Source: Bacteroidota bacterium
GTDB taxonomy: Bacteria; Bacteroidota; Bacteroidia; Bacteroidales; Bacteroidaceae
Direction of reading: 5' to 3'
Assembly: GCA_023458215.1 (NCBI GenBank)
Contig: JAEXAJ010000231.1
Span: forward strand, 1 to 64,000
Length of the DNA: 64,000 nucleotides
A program made the translations under genes and the position numbers. Below, piece after piece: positions 1 to 8,157 of the stretch; the first letter of the stretch is position 1, and each line of letters begins with the position of its first letter. Under the pieces are notes generated by a model, which was given only the letters and a program-made list of their open reading frames with translations, was not told where the DNA came from and ran no database searches.

Positions 1-1
1 A

Positions 2-796
2 GCTATAGTATACATATCTATGCCACTCATCACTTTAGTGCCAGATAAGCAAATTTACAGTTGGGGCGAATTCAACCTCACTTACCCCACTTGGTGGACT
101 ACATTTCGCATCAGTTGTTATTTAATATGTATCATTCAAGCATCAATCTACATTTTCCACCTGAAACGTATCATAAGAATGAACAAATCAAAACCAACAT
201 TCAAAATATGGCAAGAAGAACTTATTTTATCTCTTTGTATTACTTATTTTATCAGCAATTTGATAACCGGCTATGTATTCGATTTACTAATTAATCTCGG
301 TATTGCAATACTGGGAGGATCTATTATTTGGGAAAACTACCTAAACCGGATCATTCTGAAAGAATTCAAATTAAGCTTTCCGCAAATTACCAGTATTGCA
401 ATAAATTTACCAGTACGGATTACCAAGAAAACGCCTAAACTCAATGAAAAGCAAAAGGCAGAAGCATTGGCATGGCTACAAAAACCTGAAATATTCAAAT
501 CCAAAATCAATTTGAGAATCATAGCCAAAGACATATTAACAACTCCAGCTGCCTTAAGCGCATTTATCAAAGAAGAAACAGGCAGTAGCCTTGCCAATTA
601 TATTGATTCAATGCGCCTTGATAATGCAGAGAAAATTTTGCTTGAGCAAAATAAATCAGTAACCGAAATCGCAGATGAAATAGGTTTTCAATCAACCGCT
701 TCCTTCTATCGTGCTTTCAAAAAACGTCATAACCTCTCTCCTCTGAAATGGAAAGAGCAGACATTAGGTCCAATAAAGCTGTCTGAGAATTCCTAA
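2..796 (+). CDS. AraC-type regulator with membrane-spanning N-terminus (5' partial)
   Basis: The reading frame is open to the left edge of the window, so the true start probably lies outside; the first ATG inside the window is at 20. From that ATG, about residues 25-110 hold hydrophobic stretches (for example around TTFRISCYLICIIQASIYIF and a later LILSLCITYFISNLI segment) that read as membrane helices. The last 100 residues form an AraC helix-turn-helix pair, with the second helix-turn-helix recognisable from SVTEIADEIGFQSTASFYRA and the family signature FKKRHNLSPLKW. Membrane-anchored AraC proteins are common in Bacteroidales, but the signal sensed here cannot be read. It lies 187 bp upstream of the LytTR/lipoprotein operon in the same direction and may regulate it (inference). 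Confidence 0.8.
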   Translation, partial: AIVYISMPLITLVPDKQIYSWGEFNLTYPTWWTTFRISCYLICIIQASIYIFHLKRIIRMNKSKPTFKIWQEELILSLCITYFISNLITGYVFDLLINLGIAILGGSIIWENYLNRIILKEFKLSFPQITSIAINLPVRITKKTPKLNEKQKAEALAWLQKPEIFKSKINLRIIAKDILTTPAALSAFIKEETGSSLANYIDSMRLDNAEKILLEQNKSVTEIADEIGFQSTASFYRAFKKRHNLSPLKWKEQTLGPIKLSENS

Positions 797-983
797 ATCA
801 TCAATTTTATCACAAAATCATCTGGAATACTCATTTTCAGCTCACCAATAAATACTTATTAATCAACCAAATAATGCAACACAATCTTCCTAACTAACTT
901 TTGAGAAGTTTCTTTTCATGTTTCTACTTACTTTTACGCCATAAATTGATGAGTTTCGTTCATACAAACAACAATACTTAATT

Positions 984-1415
984 ATGGAAAAATTCACTAA
1001 AGACAATCGTAAAGTTGAAGCATTAGGCCAAACAACAGAAGTAAGCACTGAGACCACAGCAAAAAACTTTGCTACTCCTAACAAATTTGGTTCCGAACTC
1101 TATTTTAAATGCAATAATTGGTTTGAAAAGCTCGCTTATAATACAATTTGTTATTTAGAAGCAGCTGGCAGTTATTGCAGTATTTACGTTTCAAATAACA
1201 AAAATCTAACGGTTGCCCAGCCACTCGGAGAAATTATTAATTCCCTCCCTTCTGATACTTTCATCCGTGTACATCGATCTTACGTTATAAATATAAAGTA
1301 CGTAAACAAATACTACGGGAATATATTTTATATACAAGATAAAATGATTCCTATAGGCAGAACCTACAAAAAAGAAGCACTCTCACATTTCAATATCGTT
1401 ACAAAAGGAAAATAA
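984..1415 (+). CDS. Stand-alone LytTR DNA-binding protein
   Basis: A 143-residue protein whose C-terminal two thirds (about residues 45-140) match the LytTR DNA-binding fold: the segments FIRVHRSYVINIKYV and IPIGRTYKKEAL are the conserved beta-strand core and the RxY(K) end of the domain. There is no receiver domain; the first 40 residues are polar and unassigned. LytTR proteins without a receiver are known as operon-local regulators. It is followed at short distances by a small lipoprotein, a BMP-like binding lipoprotein and a binding-domain/caspase-fold fusion, all on the same strand, so it probably controls that operon. A membrane partner for it is not evident other than the upstream AraC-type gene. 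Confidence 0.85.
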   Translation: MEKFTKDNRKVEALGQTTEVSTETTAKNFATPNKFGSELYFKCNNWFEKLAYNTICYLEAAGSYCSIYVSNNKNLTVAQPLGEIINSLPSDTFIRVHRSYVINIKYVNKYYGNIFYIQDKMIPIGRTYKKEALSHFNIVTKGK

Positions 1416-1451
1416 ACAAATTTATTTATCACATATAAAAAGAAAATTCTC

Positions 1452-1940
1452 ATGAATCGTAAAACAAACAGTATTTTATTATTTTTATGTATTGCTGCAA
1501 TCGGTGTCTTCACTTCATGTTCATCAGATGATGATAATTTGCCGCAACAGTTATCAGGTACTCAGGTTATCAATAACATCAAGAGTAAACTATATAAAGA
1601 CGGAGCCGTTTTTGCTAACAAGATTGACGGATGTACCGAAACAGAGTACGTAGTAGTCACAGAAAGCGGAGCAAACAGAGCTTGCACAGTCTTTACAGAG
1701 TTAACCGGTATTGAAGCTCCTTTAAAAGAGTCATACGAATATACGTACACTTCAGCCGATGGTACATGCAAAATCAGAATAAGAGGTGTCAAGGAGCCTA
1801 CTAACGGGAAATATGCAACTCTATTCTTTGATATACCGACTTGTCCTGAAATCACAATCCTGCATATCGGTACACCTGCATTTCTAAATGACAATAATTC
1901 AGAGCCGTCCACCAGTGGAGGGCATCCGGTAATCTGGTAA
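1452..1940 (+). CDS. Small lipoprotein of unknown function
   Basis: A 162-residue protein with a lysine-containing N-terminus, a hydrophobic signal segment and the lipobox FTSC followed by SSDDD, typical of surface-directed Bacteroidetes lipoproteins. The mature part contains several cysteines (GCTETEY, RACTVF, DGTCKI, PTCPEI), suggesting disulfide bonds. I do not recognise a domain family. It starts 36 bp after the LytTR gene and ends 23 bp before the BMP-like lipoprotein gene, so co-transcription is likely. Because a caspase-fold lipoprotein is made from the same operon, it could be a partner or substrate of that enzyme, but nothing in the sequence proves this. Confidence 0.75.
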   Translation: MNRKTNSILLFLCIAAIGVFTSCSSDDDNLPQQLSGTQVINNIKSKLYKDGAVFANKIDGCTETEYVVVTESGANRACTVFTELTGIEAPLKESYEYTYTSADGTCKIRIRGVKEPTNGKYATLFFDIPTCPEITILHIGTPAFLNDNNSEPSTSGGHPVIW

Positions 1941-1963
1941 TGGTGGACACTTACTAAAAAGTA

Positions 1964-2986
1964 ATGAAAAAACAGGCTCTTTTTTATGCAATGGTTATTT
2001 ATCCGGCAATTGTGGTTCTACTATTGTCACTAACATCTTGTGAAAAGGAGAAAGAACCGCCTGCTTCAGAAACAACCATCAGGGTATTATTTTCTGTCAG
2101 TGGACTAGGTGATATGTCCTATAGCGACAATATACTTCGCGGCATTTTACAAGCACAGAAAGAACAATATTTTCGTTTGGAATATATCATCCCCAAAGAC
2201 AAAAACGAAGCAGAACAGATTATTCGGCAATGGCAAACGAATGATGATCCTCAATACTATTTCAATATCATTGCAGACAGTGATTATGAGGATGTCGTTC
2301 GCAAATTAATGCCCGCCAAAGACACCCCGAACTATCTTTTTTTTGATACTCGGTCCAAAGATTTCACCATACCTGTATTTCATACTACAGGTTATGGTGT
2401 TTCTTTTCTCGCAGGAGTTGCGGCATTTTCCCAAGTCAATGCCGAAACAGCTGCCTACATGGGAGGATATACCGGAGAATCCTACATAGAAGAATGCTTT
2501 GACGGTTTCCGGGATGGCTACCTATATGCAGGAGGCAAACAAGTAGTCAGAGCAGATTTATCAAACACTGCCCAAGGATTCTCTATGCCTCAAAAGGCAT
2601 ATAGCATGGCTGAAAGTTTATATAAACTTTATCCTTTTATATATGCCATGGCAGGCAGTTCTAACAATGGAATTTATCAATATCTCCGCGAACATCCTCA
2701 GCAAATAGCCTATACAGCAGGAGTTGACACAGATCAATCGGCCTATTCCACCAAAATCATAGGATCAATGATTAAGGATTTAGGTCTTTGTGTAAAGCAA
2801 TACATTATTTCCTGGCTGAACGGCCAATCACTCCCTATGCAAGAATATTATTCATTGGACTCCGGGTTCATATCATTTAAAGTTGCCGACTTATACAAAG
2901 ATAATCTAGAACAAATTGTTGCAAATCATTGGCAAATAGCCAAAGAAAAGGAAATTGAATATGAAAAAAACAAAGGAACATATTGA
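1964..2986 (+). CDS. BMP/Med-like substrate-binding lipoprotein
   Basis: A 340-residue lipoprotein (lipobox LTSC at about residues 23-26, then EKEKE). The body resembles the type I periplasmic binding fold of the basic membrane protein (BMP/Med) family, which binds nucleosides or similar small ligands: note the segments IIADSDYEDVV, GVSFLAGVAAF, AAYMGGYTGE and the late GVDTDQSAYSTKIIGSMIKD, which is very close to the BMP signature GVDxDQ. No permease or ATPase gene accompanies it, so it more likely serves as a sensor or accessory binding protein than a transporter component. The last 26 bases overlap the next gene, which supports translational coupling. Confidence 0.75.
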   Translation: MKKQALFYAMVIYPAIVVLLLSLTSCEKEKEPPASETTIRVLFSVSGLGDMSYSDNILRGILQAQKEQYFRLEYIIPKDKNEAEQIIRQWQTNDDPQYYFNIIADSDYEDVVRKLMPAKDTPNYLFFDTRSKDFTIPVFHTTGYGVSFLAGVAAFSQVNAETAAYMGGYTGESYIEECFDGFRDGYLYAGGKQVVRADLSNTAQGFSMPQKAYSMAESLYKLYPFIYAMAGSSNNGIYQYLREHPQQIAYTAGVDTDQSAYSTKIIGSMIKDLGLCVKQYIISWLNGQSLPMQEYYSLDSGFISFKVADLYKDNLEQIVANHWQIAKEKEIEYEKNKGTY

Positions 2987-5054
2987 AATTAGTTTAATTG
3001 CGACTTTTCTATGTATTATTGTCTTTTTTTGCTTTTGTTCATGCAACCATGAAGATAGTGAGGCTACGGTAATACGCAAAGAATACCGTATTGCTATTGT
3101 ATTACCCGAAGGCAAACAAAATGAGAATTGGAAACGCCCTGTCGAATGGGCATTGGATAATTTAAATAAAGCACTCATTCCACAGAGGCAGATTTCAATT
3201 AAAGCAGAATGGTTTGACGAAAATCAAACAGATATAAGCAAGCTGTTTGCTGAACTAGCACGAAGGGAAGACATCTATGCCATTATCGGACCACTCTATT
3301 CCGCAAATGCAGACATAGCTGCCAGTCAATGCCGTCCATTCATGAAAACCCTCATACCAGCCACCGTATCCTCTGAAATGATTATGAGACAACATGCTGA
3401 TTCTAAGAATGGTCATTTTCTATGGTTTTTGACTGAAAATGATATATCCCAATGCGAAGTACTTTTAACGCGCGCTTTGCAGAAAAATGCCAAAAGCGTA
3501 TCTCTATTGACAAGTAAAAATGCATACGGCACTACCTTTTGGGACTGGTTCGCATTTCAAGCCCAAGAATTAGGTCTCACCTTGCATAGCATGAAGCAAT
3601 ATGCCGATGATGAGGTGGAAGAAAAAATGATAGAATTGCTCAGCGAAGATACAGACTACTTGATCTGCATTCCACATACGCAGGAAATAGCTAAAAGAAT
3701 GAATCAATGCAGAATTAAGCGGAAAAGTAATCGTCCGGAGCTTCTATTTTCCGACGTCGCCTATATTACTCCAAAAGACAAATCTTTTGAAGGCATGGAA
3801 GGAATTACACAAATCCATGATCCGCGTTCGGGTTTTTCCATAGCCTATGAAGTGAAGTTCGGAGAACTCCCCGGTTATGGCAGTTCTCACTTTTTCGATG
3901 CAGTCTCCTTAGCCGGGCTTGCTATTTTACATGCCGATCTGACATCAAGTACCGATATAAACACCTCACTCTGCCACATCGTTGATGGTGACGGTGAAGA
4001 AATAAACAGCTTTTTGGAAACCGGTATTTATCATGCTGTTGAGGTATTGATTGCAGGAAGACACCCGCACATAACAGGAGCAAGTGGAAAACTGAAATTT
4101 GATTCGACTATTTATACAAATGTTATTCACTCGGTTTATTGCCATTGGCAAGTATATAACGGCCAACATTTAATTCTAGAGTATAACACATCGGATGACT
4201 CCAACAGAACCAATTCTACAATAGCCAATTGGAATTGGCGGATTACTCAGATACAAGATTTTGATAACAATACATCGATCAGCTATCCACCAAAGGAAGA
4301 AACGTACGCTTTGATTATTGCCACCTCCAACCAATGGGCCGATTTTCGTCATCAAGCCAATGCCTACTCTATGTATCAGCAACTAAAAAAGAATGGAGTA
4401 GATGATGACCATATTCTATTAATCTTAGAGAATAGCGTAGTAACCAGACTAAATTACTTGGTACGGCCAACTGAAAACAGTGATTTATTTCAGGAAATCC
4501 AAGTAGATTACTCGCCTTCAAAATTGAATTTCGCAGATTTAGCAGATATCATTTCTAATGATGATAACTCCCAATCCTTCCACCCTAAAAGCAATGATAA
4601 TCTCTTTGTGTATTGGGTTGGGCATTCAAGTACAGACAAATGCCCTTTATGGCTGGATACTCCAATCCCACCTCAAACTATTTCAGGATTCTTCAATACG
4701 TTATCTGACAAAAAATGTTTTAGAAAAGCCCTGTTTATAATGGAATCGTGTTATTCAGGGGAAGTAGGAAAATGCTGTAAAGACCTGAACATTCCCGGAC
4801 TACTCTGTATCACCGCTGCCAATGAGAATGAAGTGTCAAAAACAAGCCAGTACGATACTTCCAACCAAATTTGGCTTTCAAACAGTTTTACTGATGCTAC
4901 ACTTGGACAGTTTCAATCCGGTAACAAACAGAGTATCTATGATTTATATTATAAAACTTACAATCTTACATTAGGTTCTCATGTTTCGGTATATAACGCA
5001 GAAAACTTCGGTAATCTACGCACAACAATGGTTAATGAGTTTCTATATCCTTGA
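2961..5054 (+). CDS. Lipoprotein fusing a type I periplasmic-binding domain to a caspase/legumain-fold (clan CD) peptidase
   Basis: Starting at the ATG at 2961 (an in-frame TTG at 2955 is less likely) the protein has 697 residues. Residues 1-30 are a signal with lipobox-like FCSC. Residues 40-400 resemble the LivJ/ANF-receptor ligand-binding fold (YRIAIVLPEGKQ; IYAIIGPLYSANADIAASQ; VSLLTSKNAYGTTFWDWFA). Residues about 440-690 contain a clan CD peptidase core: a strand ending in WVGHSS with the presumed catalytic His555, and a strand ending in FIMESCYSGE with the presumed Cys597, as in C13/C14 peptidases. This combination suggests a ligand-gated surface or periplasmic protease (inference). The 3' end overlaps the convergent gene at 5032 by 23 bp. 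Confidence 0.75.
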   Translation: MKKTKEHIEISLIATFLCIIVFFCFCSCNHEDSEATVIRKEYRIAIVLPEGKQNENWKRPVEWALDNLNKALIPQRQISIKAEWFDENQTDISKLFAELARREDIYAIIGPLYSANADIAASQCRPFMKTLIPATVSSEMIMRQHADSKNGHFLWFLTENDISQCEVLLTRALQKNAKSVSLLTSKNAYGTTFWDWFAFQAQELGLTLHSMKQYADDEVEEKMIELLSEDTDYLICIPHTQEIAKRMNQCRIKRKSNRPELLFSDVAYITPKDKSFEGMEGITQIHDPRSGFSIAYEVKFGELPGYGSSHFFDAVSLAGLAILHADLTSSTDINTSLCHIVDGDGEEINSFLETGIYHAVEVLIAGRHPHITGASGKLKFDSTIYTNVIHSVYCHWQVYNGQHLILEYNTSDDSNRTNSTIANWNWRITQIQDFDNNTSISYPPKEETYALIIATSNQWADFRHQANAYSMYQQLKKNGVDDDHILLILENSVVTRLNYLVRPTENSDLFQEIQVDYSPSKLNFADLADIISNDDNSQSFHPKSNDNLFVYWVGHSSTDKCPLWLDTPIPPQTISGFFNTLSDKKCFRKALFIMESCYSGEVGKCCKDLNIPGLLCITAANENEVSKTSQYDTSNQIWLSNSFTDATLGQFQSGNKQSIYDLYYKTYNLTLGSHVSVYNAENFGNLRTTMVNEFLYP

Positions 5055-5760
5055 TTTCGTAATTCTGTTTTATAAGTTCAATTGTTTTTTGCATGCTATC
5101 CCTGCAATCCTCCAACTGGCTGGCTATAGCCGTGGCCTGCAAAGAAGCGGAATATATCAGAAAACGTTTAAAATCTTGATCTTTGTCTATCTGCCTCCAC
5201 TGTTCAACGACCTTTACGGCAGGTTCGCCTGTCTCTATACGAGAAATAAAACTAGCAATATGTTCTTTTTTATCATCCCGAAATTGTGCATCCAATCCTT
5301 TCACTATAGCTATCCATTCATAAGTATCAATAACTTGTTCCAATAAGTCTCTATTTTCCATCCTCTGCATTGTTCCCGATTCCTTCATCATATCCAATGC
5401 ATTCTTTTTCAGAGTCCAAAAATATAACAAACGGTGAAAATTCTCATAACGCTGCATTGTATCAGCAACAATGGTTTCATGATGAATAAGATTTTGTTTC
5501 AATGCCTGTGCAAATGTCTTATGCGATCGGTAATATTCCAACATATTAGAAACTTCATCTATGTTACTTTCTAACTCATTCACCACTACTGTCATTATTT
5601 GATTATCATCCTGAGCCTCTTGAAAACCTTGAATCAAATTTTCGCCATAAAATGTGGCTGCCAAACTAATAACAAGAATAGACATCTCCGTCATGTAATC
5701 CTTCCACCAATCAGCATGGTTGACTATTTTATTACGTAATTTCTCTAGTATTCGTGCCAT
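5032..5760 (-). CDS. Membrane-anchored protein of unknown function
   Basis: A 242-residue protein with one clear hydrophobic segment near the N-terminus (MSILVISLAATFYGENLI, about residues 26-43) preceded by basic residues, followed by a long, mostly helical, charged region. This looks like an inner-membrane protein with a soluble helical tail, a layout seen in Bacteroidetes DUF6090-like proteins, but I cannot assign the family with certainty. It is transcribed toward the caspase-fold lipoprotein gene and its last 23 bases overlap that gene tail to tail. No partner gene in its own direction is visible nearby. Confidence 0.65.
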   Translation of the reverse strand: MARILEKLRNKIVNHADWWKDYMTEMSILVISLAATFYGENLIQGFQEAQDDNQIMTVVVNELESNIDEVSNMLEYYRSHKTFAQALKQNLIHHETIVADTMQRYENFHRLLYFWTLKKNALDMMKESGTMQRMENRDLLEQVIDTYEWIAIVKGLDAQFRDDKKEHIASFISRIETGEPAVKVVEQWRQIDKDQDFKRFLIYSASLQATAIASQLEDCRDSMQKTIELIKQNYEIKDIETH

Positions 5761-5936
5761 TTCATATTACTTATTTTACAAAATCAAATGTACAAAAAAA
5801 CTTGATACTTGACTCTAATTCCACAAAATAAATTAGTTCATTTGTACTTAGACCCAATTATTAGAAATAGGATATTGAACAATTATCAATTAGAGACGTT
5901 ATCACCTGCAAAGAAACTTCAAAACAATGCAGCAGT

Positions 5937-6611
5937 ATGTCGATAAGTAATCTTTTAATTATATTTTCATCCTCTTTTATGGCTCTGTTCCCTGTAATAA
6001 ATCCCTTGGGAAATGGATTTGTCGTAAATGGCTTCTTTATTGATCTTGATGCCCGGCAACGAAAAACAGCTATTCAAAAACTTATTTTTAATTATATTCT
6101 GATTGGCATAGGCACATTAGTGATAGGCCATTTGTTTCTATTGATTTTCGGCTTGGCTATTCCTGTAATCCAATTGGGAGGTGGAATACTTATTTGCAAA
6201 ACAGCAATGGAATTATTAAGTGATACGGACTCTACTGAAAAAGAGGAATCTAATCGGAATATAACCGGATCGAAATGGCAAAATTTACAACGAAAAATCT
6301 TCTACCCTATTACTTTTCCAATCAGTATTGGCCCTGGTAGTATATCTGTTATATTTACTTTAATGGCTTCGGCAAGTGTGAAAGGAAAATTATTACAGAC
6401 TGGGGCAAACTACGCAGTAATAGCACTGGTTATCATATGCATGGCTGCAATATTATATATATTCCTTTCACAAGGTCAAAGAATTATCCAAAAAATAGGC
6501 CCCGTAGGAAATCAGATCATTAATAAATTAGTCGCTTTCTTTACATTTTGTATAGGCATACAAATTAGTGTGACAGGCATATCACAGATATTTCATTTGA
6601 ATATATTATGA
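5937..6611 (+). CDS. MarC-family inner membrane protein
   Basis: A 224-residue polytopic membrane protein with about six hydrophobic segments. The opening stretch ALFPVINPLGN and the later PITFPISIGPGSISV are the two repeated re-entrant-loop motifs typical of the MarC/UPF0056 family. The function of MarC proteins is unresolved; they were once linked to multiple antibiotic resistance without firm support. The gene stands alone between divergent and convergent neighbours. The start at 5937 gives a usual MarC length of slightly over 200 residues. Confidence 0.85.
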   Translation: MSISNLLIIFSSSFMALFPVINPLGNGFVVNGFFIDLDARQRKTAIQKLIFNYILIGIGTLVIGHLFLLIFGLAIPVIQLGGGILICKTAMELLSDTDSTEKEESNRNITGSKWQNLQRKIFYPITFPISIGPGSISVIFTLMASASVKGKLLQTGANYAVIALVIICMAAILYIFLSQGQRIIQKIGPVGNQIINKLVAFFTFCIGIQISVTGISQIFHLNIL

Positions 6612-6678
6612 GTAAAAAGCCATAATAAATGATTCGTACAGACGACCCGGCAATAATATCCCTATATTTTTGAAGTGA

Positions 6679-7467
6679 CTATTTTTTCTCAGGAATTGGA
6701 ATAAACTTATCCCAAAACTTCAACCGATACCCTTTATACCAAGCATGAGCACCAAACGGTAATCTCTGCCCATTATAACTATAAAGTTGTTCCGGATGGT
6801 TTTCAAAGGCAAAATCTATCGCCTCTTTATAATTTGGAATACGAAAGCGTTGCTTGATGCGATTAACTTTAATTCCCCAATATACATCTTCTGCATTATA
6901 AGAACGGTTTTCTAAGAAACGCTTTATATTAGCCTCATCGCTCTTTATTACTTCAAGAAAAGATGCAATCTTACGTAGTGAAAAGCCACCGTTTCCTACA
7001 CTAAAATATTTACTTCGGGAACGATAAATACCTACTGCATTCAATATATTCTGATAAACAGTCAATTCAGCCCTACGCCAAAATTTAAAATACTTAGCTT
7101 CGGGAATCCACGGTGCCTCTACATAATCATAGCCTCGCTCACACCATTCAAGCAAACGGTCGGAAAAGACATAAGCATCCAGTTGATAAATGAGCATATA
7201 CTCAAAATCAATAAAACGTTCATAAAATTCCTTGGAAAGCATCAAATTATTATACCCTGCTAAATCAACAAAATATTTATCATCAAAACGCACAACATCA
7301 TCAATCCCGGAAATAGTTTGCAGCGGAGTAATATCAAGATTTTGAGGTGCCATAAATGCGATATGATGACGCCCCAATATTGTAACACATTGCTGCAATG
7401 ACAATTCTTCCCATTGACTGATCTTGTTACTGTAAACGGGGATGATAATAATTGCCTTATGTTGCAT
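6679..7467 (-). CDS. DUF5672 family protein, glycosyltransferase-like
   Basis: A 262-residue cytoplasmic protein. The N-terminal IIIIPVYSNKISQWEELSLQ and the central YMLIYQLDAYVFSDRLLEWC, together with the YVEAPWIPE and SVGNGGFSLRK segments, are characteristic of the DUF5672 family. That family resembles nucleotide-sugar glycosyltransferases: the YQLDAYVF acidic residue could take the place of the metal-binding motif, and GNGGFSLR recalls the acceptor-site motif of GT-A folds. No substrate can be inferred. It is a single gene facing the MarC gene tail to tail and ends before the intergenic region that holds tRNA-Ser. Confidence 0.75.
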   Translation of the reverse strand: MQHKAIIIIPVYSNKISQWEELSLQQCVTILGRHHIAFMAPQNLDITPLQTISGIDDVVRFDDKYFVDLAGYNNLMLSKEFYERFIDFEYMLIYQLDAYVFSDRLLEWCERGYDYVEAPWIPEAKYFKFWRRAELTVYQNILNAVGIYRSRSKYFSVGNGGFSLRKIASFLEVIKSDEANIKRFLENRSYNAEDVYWGIKVNRIKQRFRIPNYKEAIDFAFENHPEQLYSYNGQRLPFGAHAWYKGYRLKFWDKFIPIPEKK

Positions 7468-7581
7468 AGCTACAATTAGAAATTATATTGGATATTTTCA
7501 GGGGAAGTAATATAAAAAAAGATTGTTTATCAAACTTAAAATCCGCTCAGTGGAGTATTATATATTTTCAACTCCTACTTG

Positions 7582-7666
7582 CGGAGAGGGAGGGATTCGA
7601 ACCCCCGGAACCTCTCAGTTCAACGGTTTTCAAGACCGCCGCGATCGACCACTCTGCCACCTCTCC
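7582..7666 (-). tRNA. tRNA-Ser (anticodon TGA)
   Basis: On the minus strand the acceptor stem GGAGAGG pairs with CCTCTCC, followed by discriminator G. The anticodon stem-loop reads CGGTCTTGAAAACCG with anticodon TGA, which decodes TCA. A long variable arm (GTTGAACTGAGAGGTTC region) is present as expected for class II serine tRNAs, and the T-loop GGTTCGAATCC is intact. The CCA end is not encoded. Confidence 0.95.
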
Positions 7667-7844
7667 AAAACTTCCTTTCAGAAATGCTTTTCATCTAAAG
7701 CGGTGCAAATGTACTACTCTTTTTTTTATTAGCAAATTTAATTGATAAATTAATTGCAAAATTAATTAGTAAAAGACAATCTGCCATATATTAATCTCTC
7801 CGATGCGGAAAACTAAATGCAATTCTACTAGAAACTATTTTATT

Positions 7845-7964
7845 GGATACTAACAATTAATCGTTTGACAACTGTTGTTTTATCATTCGACAATTGTCAT
7901 CTATTCGTTCGACATATGTCGAACGAATAGATGACATATATCAAACGATTAATTCTTAGTATCC
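7845..7964. repeat. 120-bp compound palindrome upstream of pflB
   Basis: Outer arms 7845-7868 and 7941-7964 are inverted repeats of 24 bp with one mismatch. Inside lies a perfect 42-bp palindrome at 7895-7936 centred on TCGACATATGTCGA. The asymmetric insert between the left arm and the inner palindrome carries two further small dyads, ACAACTGTTGT and GACAATTGTC. The gap 7667-8157 between tRNA-Ser and pflB otherwise shows only AT-rich sequence and the pflB promoter. The element could form a long hairpin or cruciform; a non-autonomous mobile element or a terminator protecting the pfl operon are both possible. Confidence 0.85.
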
Positions 7965-8109
7965 GAGATATTAATCAATCGCCACGCAAGAAATTGTCGG
8001 TAGGCACGTTAACGCTTACTCATCCCTAACCACTACCTAATAATAGTTATTTTATGCTGTACAACACAAAAAGGGCTATGCACACAATACGATTAAGGAA
8101 AAATTTCCG

Positions 8110-8117
8110 TAATTTTG
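8110..8117 (+). promoter_or_regulatory. Bacteroidales -7 box for pflBA
   Basis: TAATTTTG matches the Bacteroidales housekeeping -7 consensus TAnnTTTG and lies 40 bp upstream of the pflB start codon. No clear TTTG/TTG -33 box is seen at the usual 19-21 bp upstream, which would fit an activator-dependent promoter, but this is weak evidence. Confidence 0.55.
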
Positions 8118-8157
8118 CGCCCTCAAAAGGATAACATTACTTAACCTACTCAACAAA

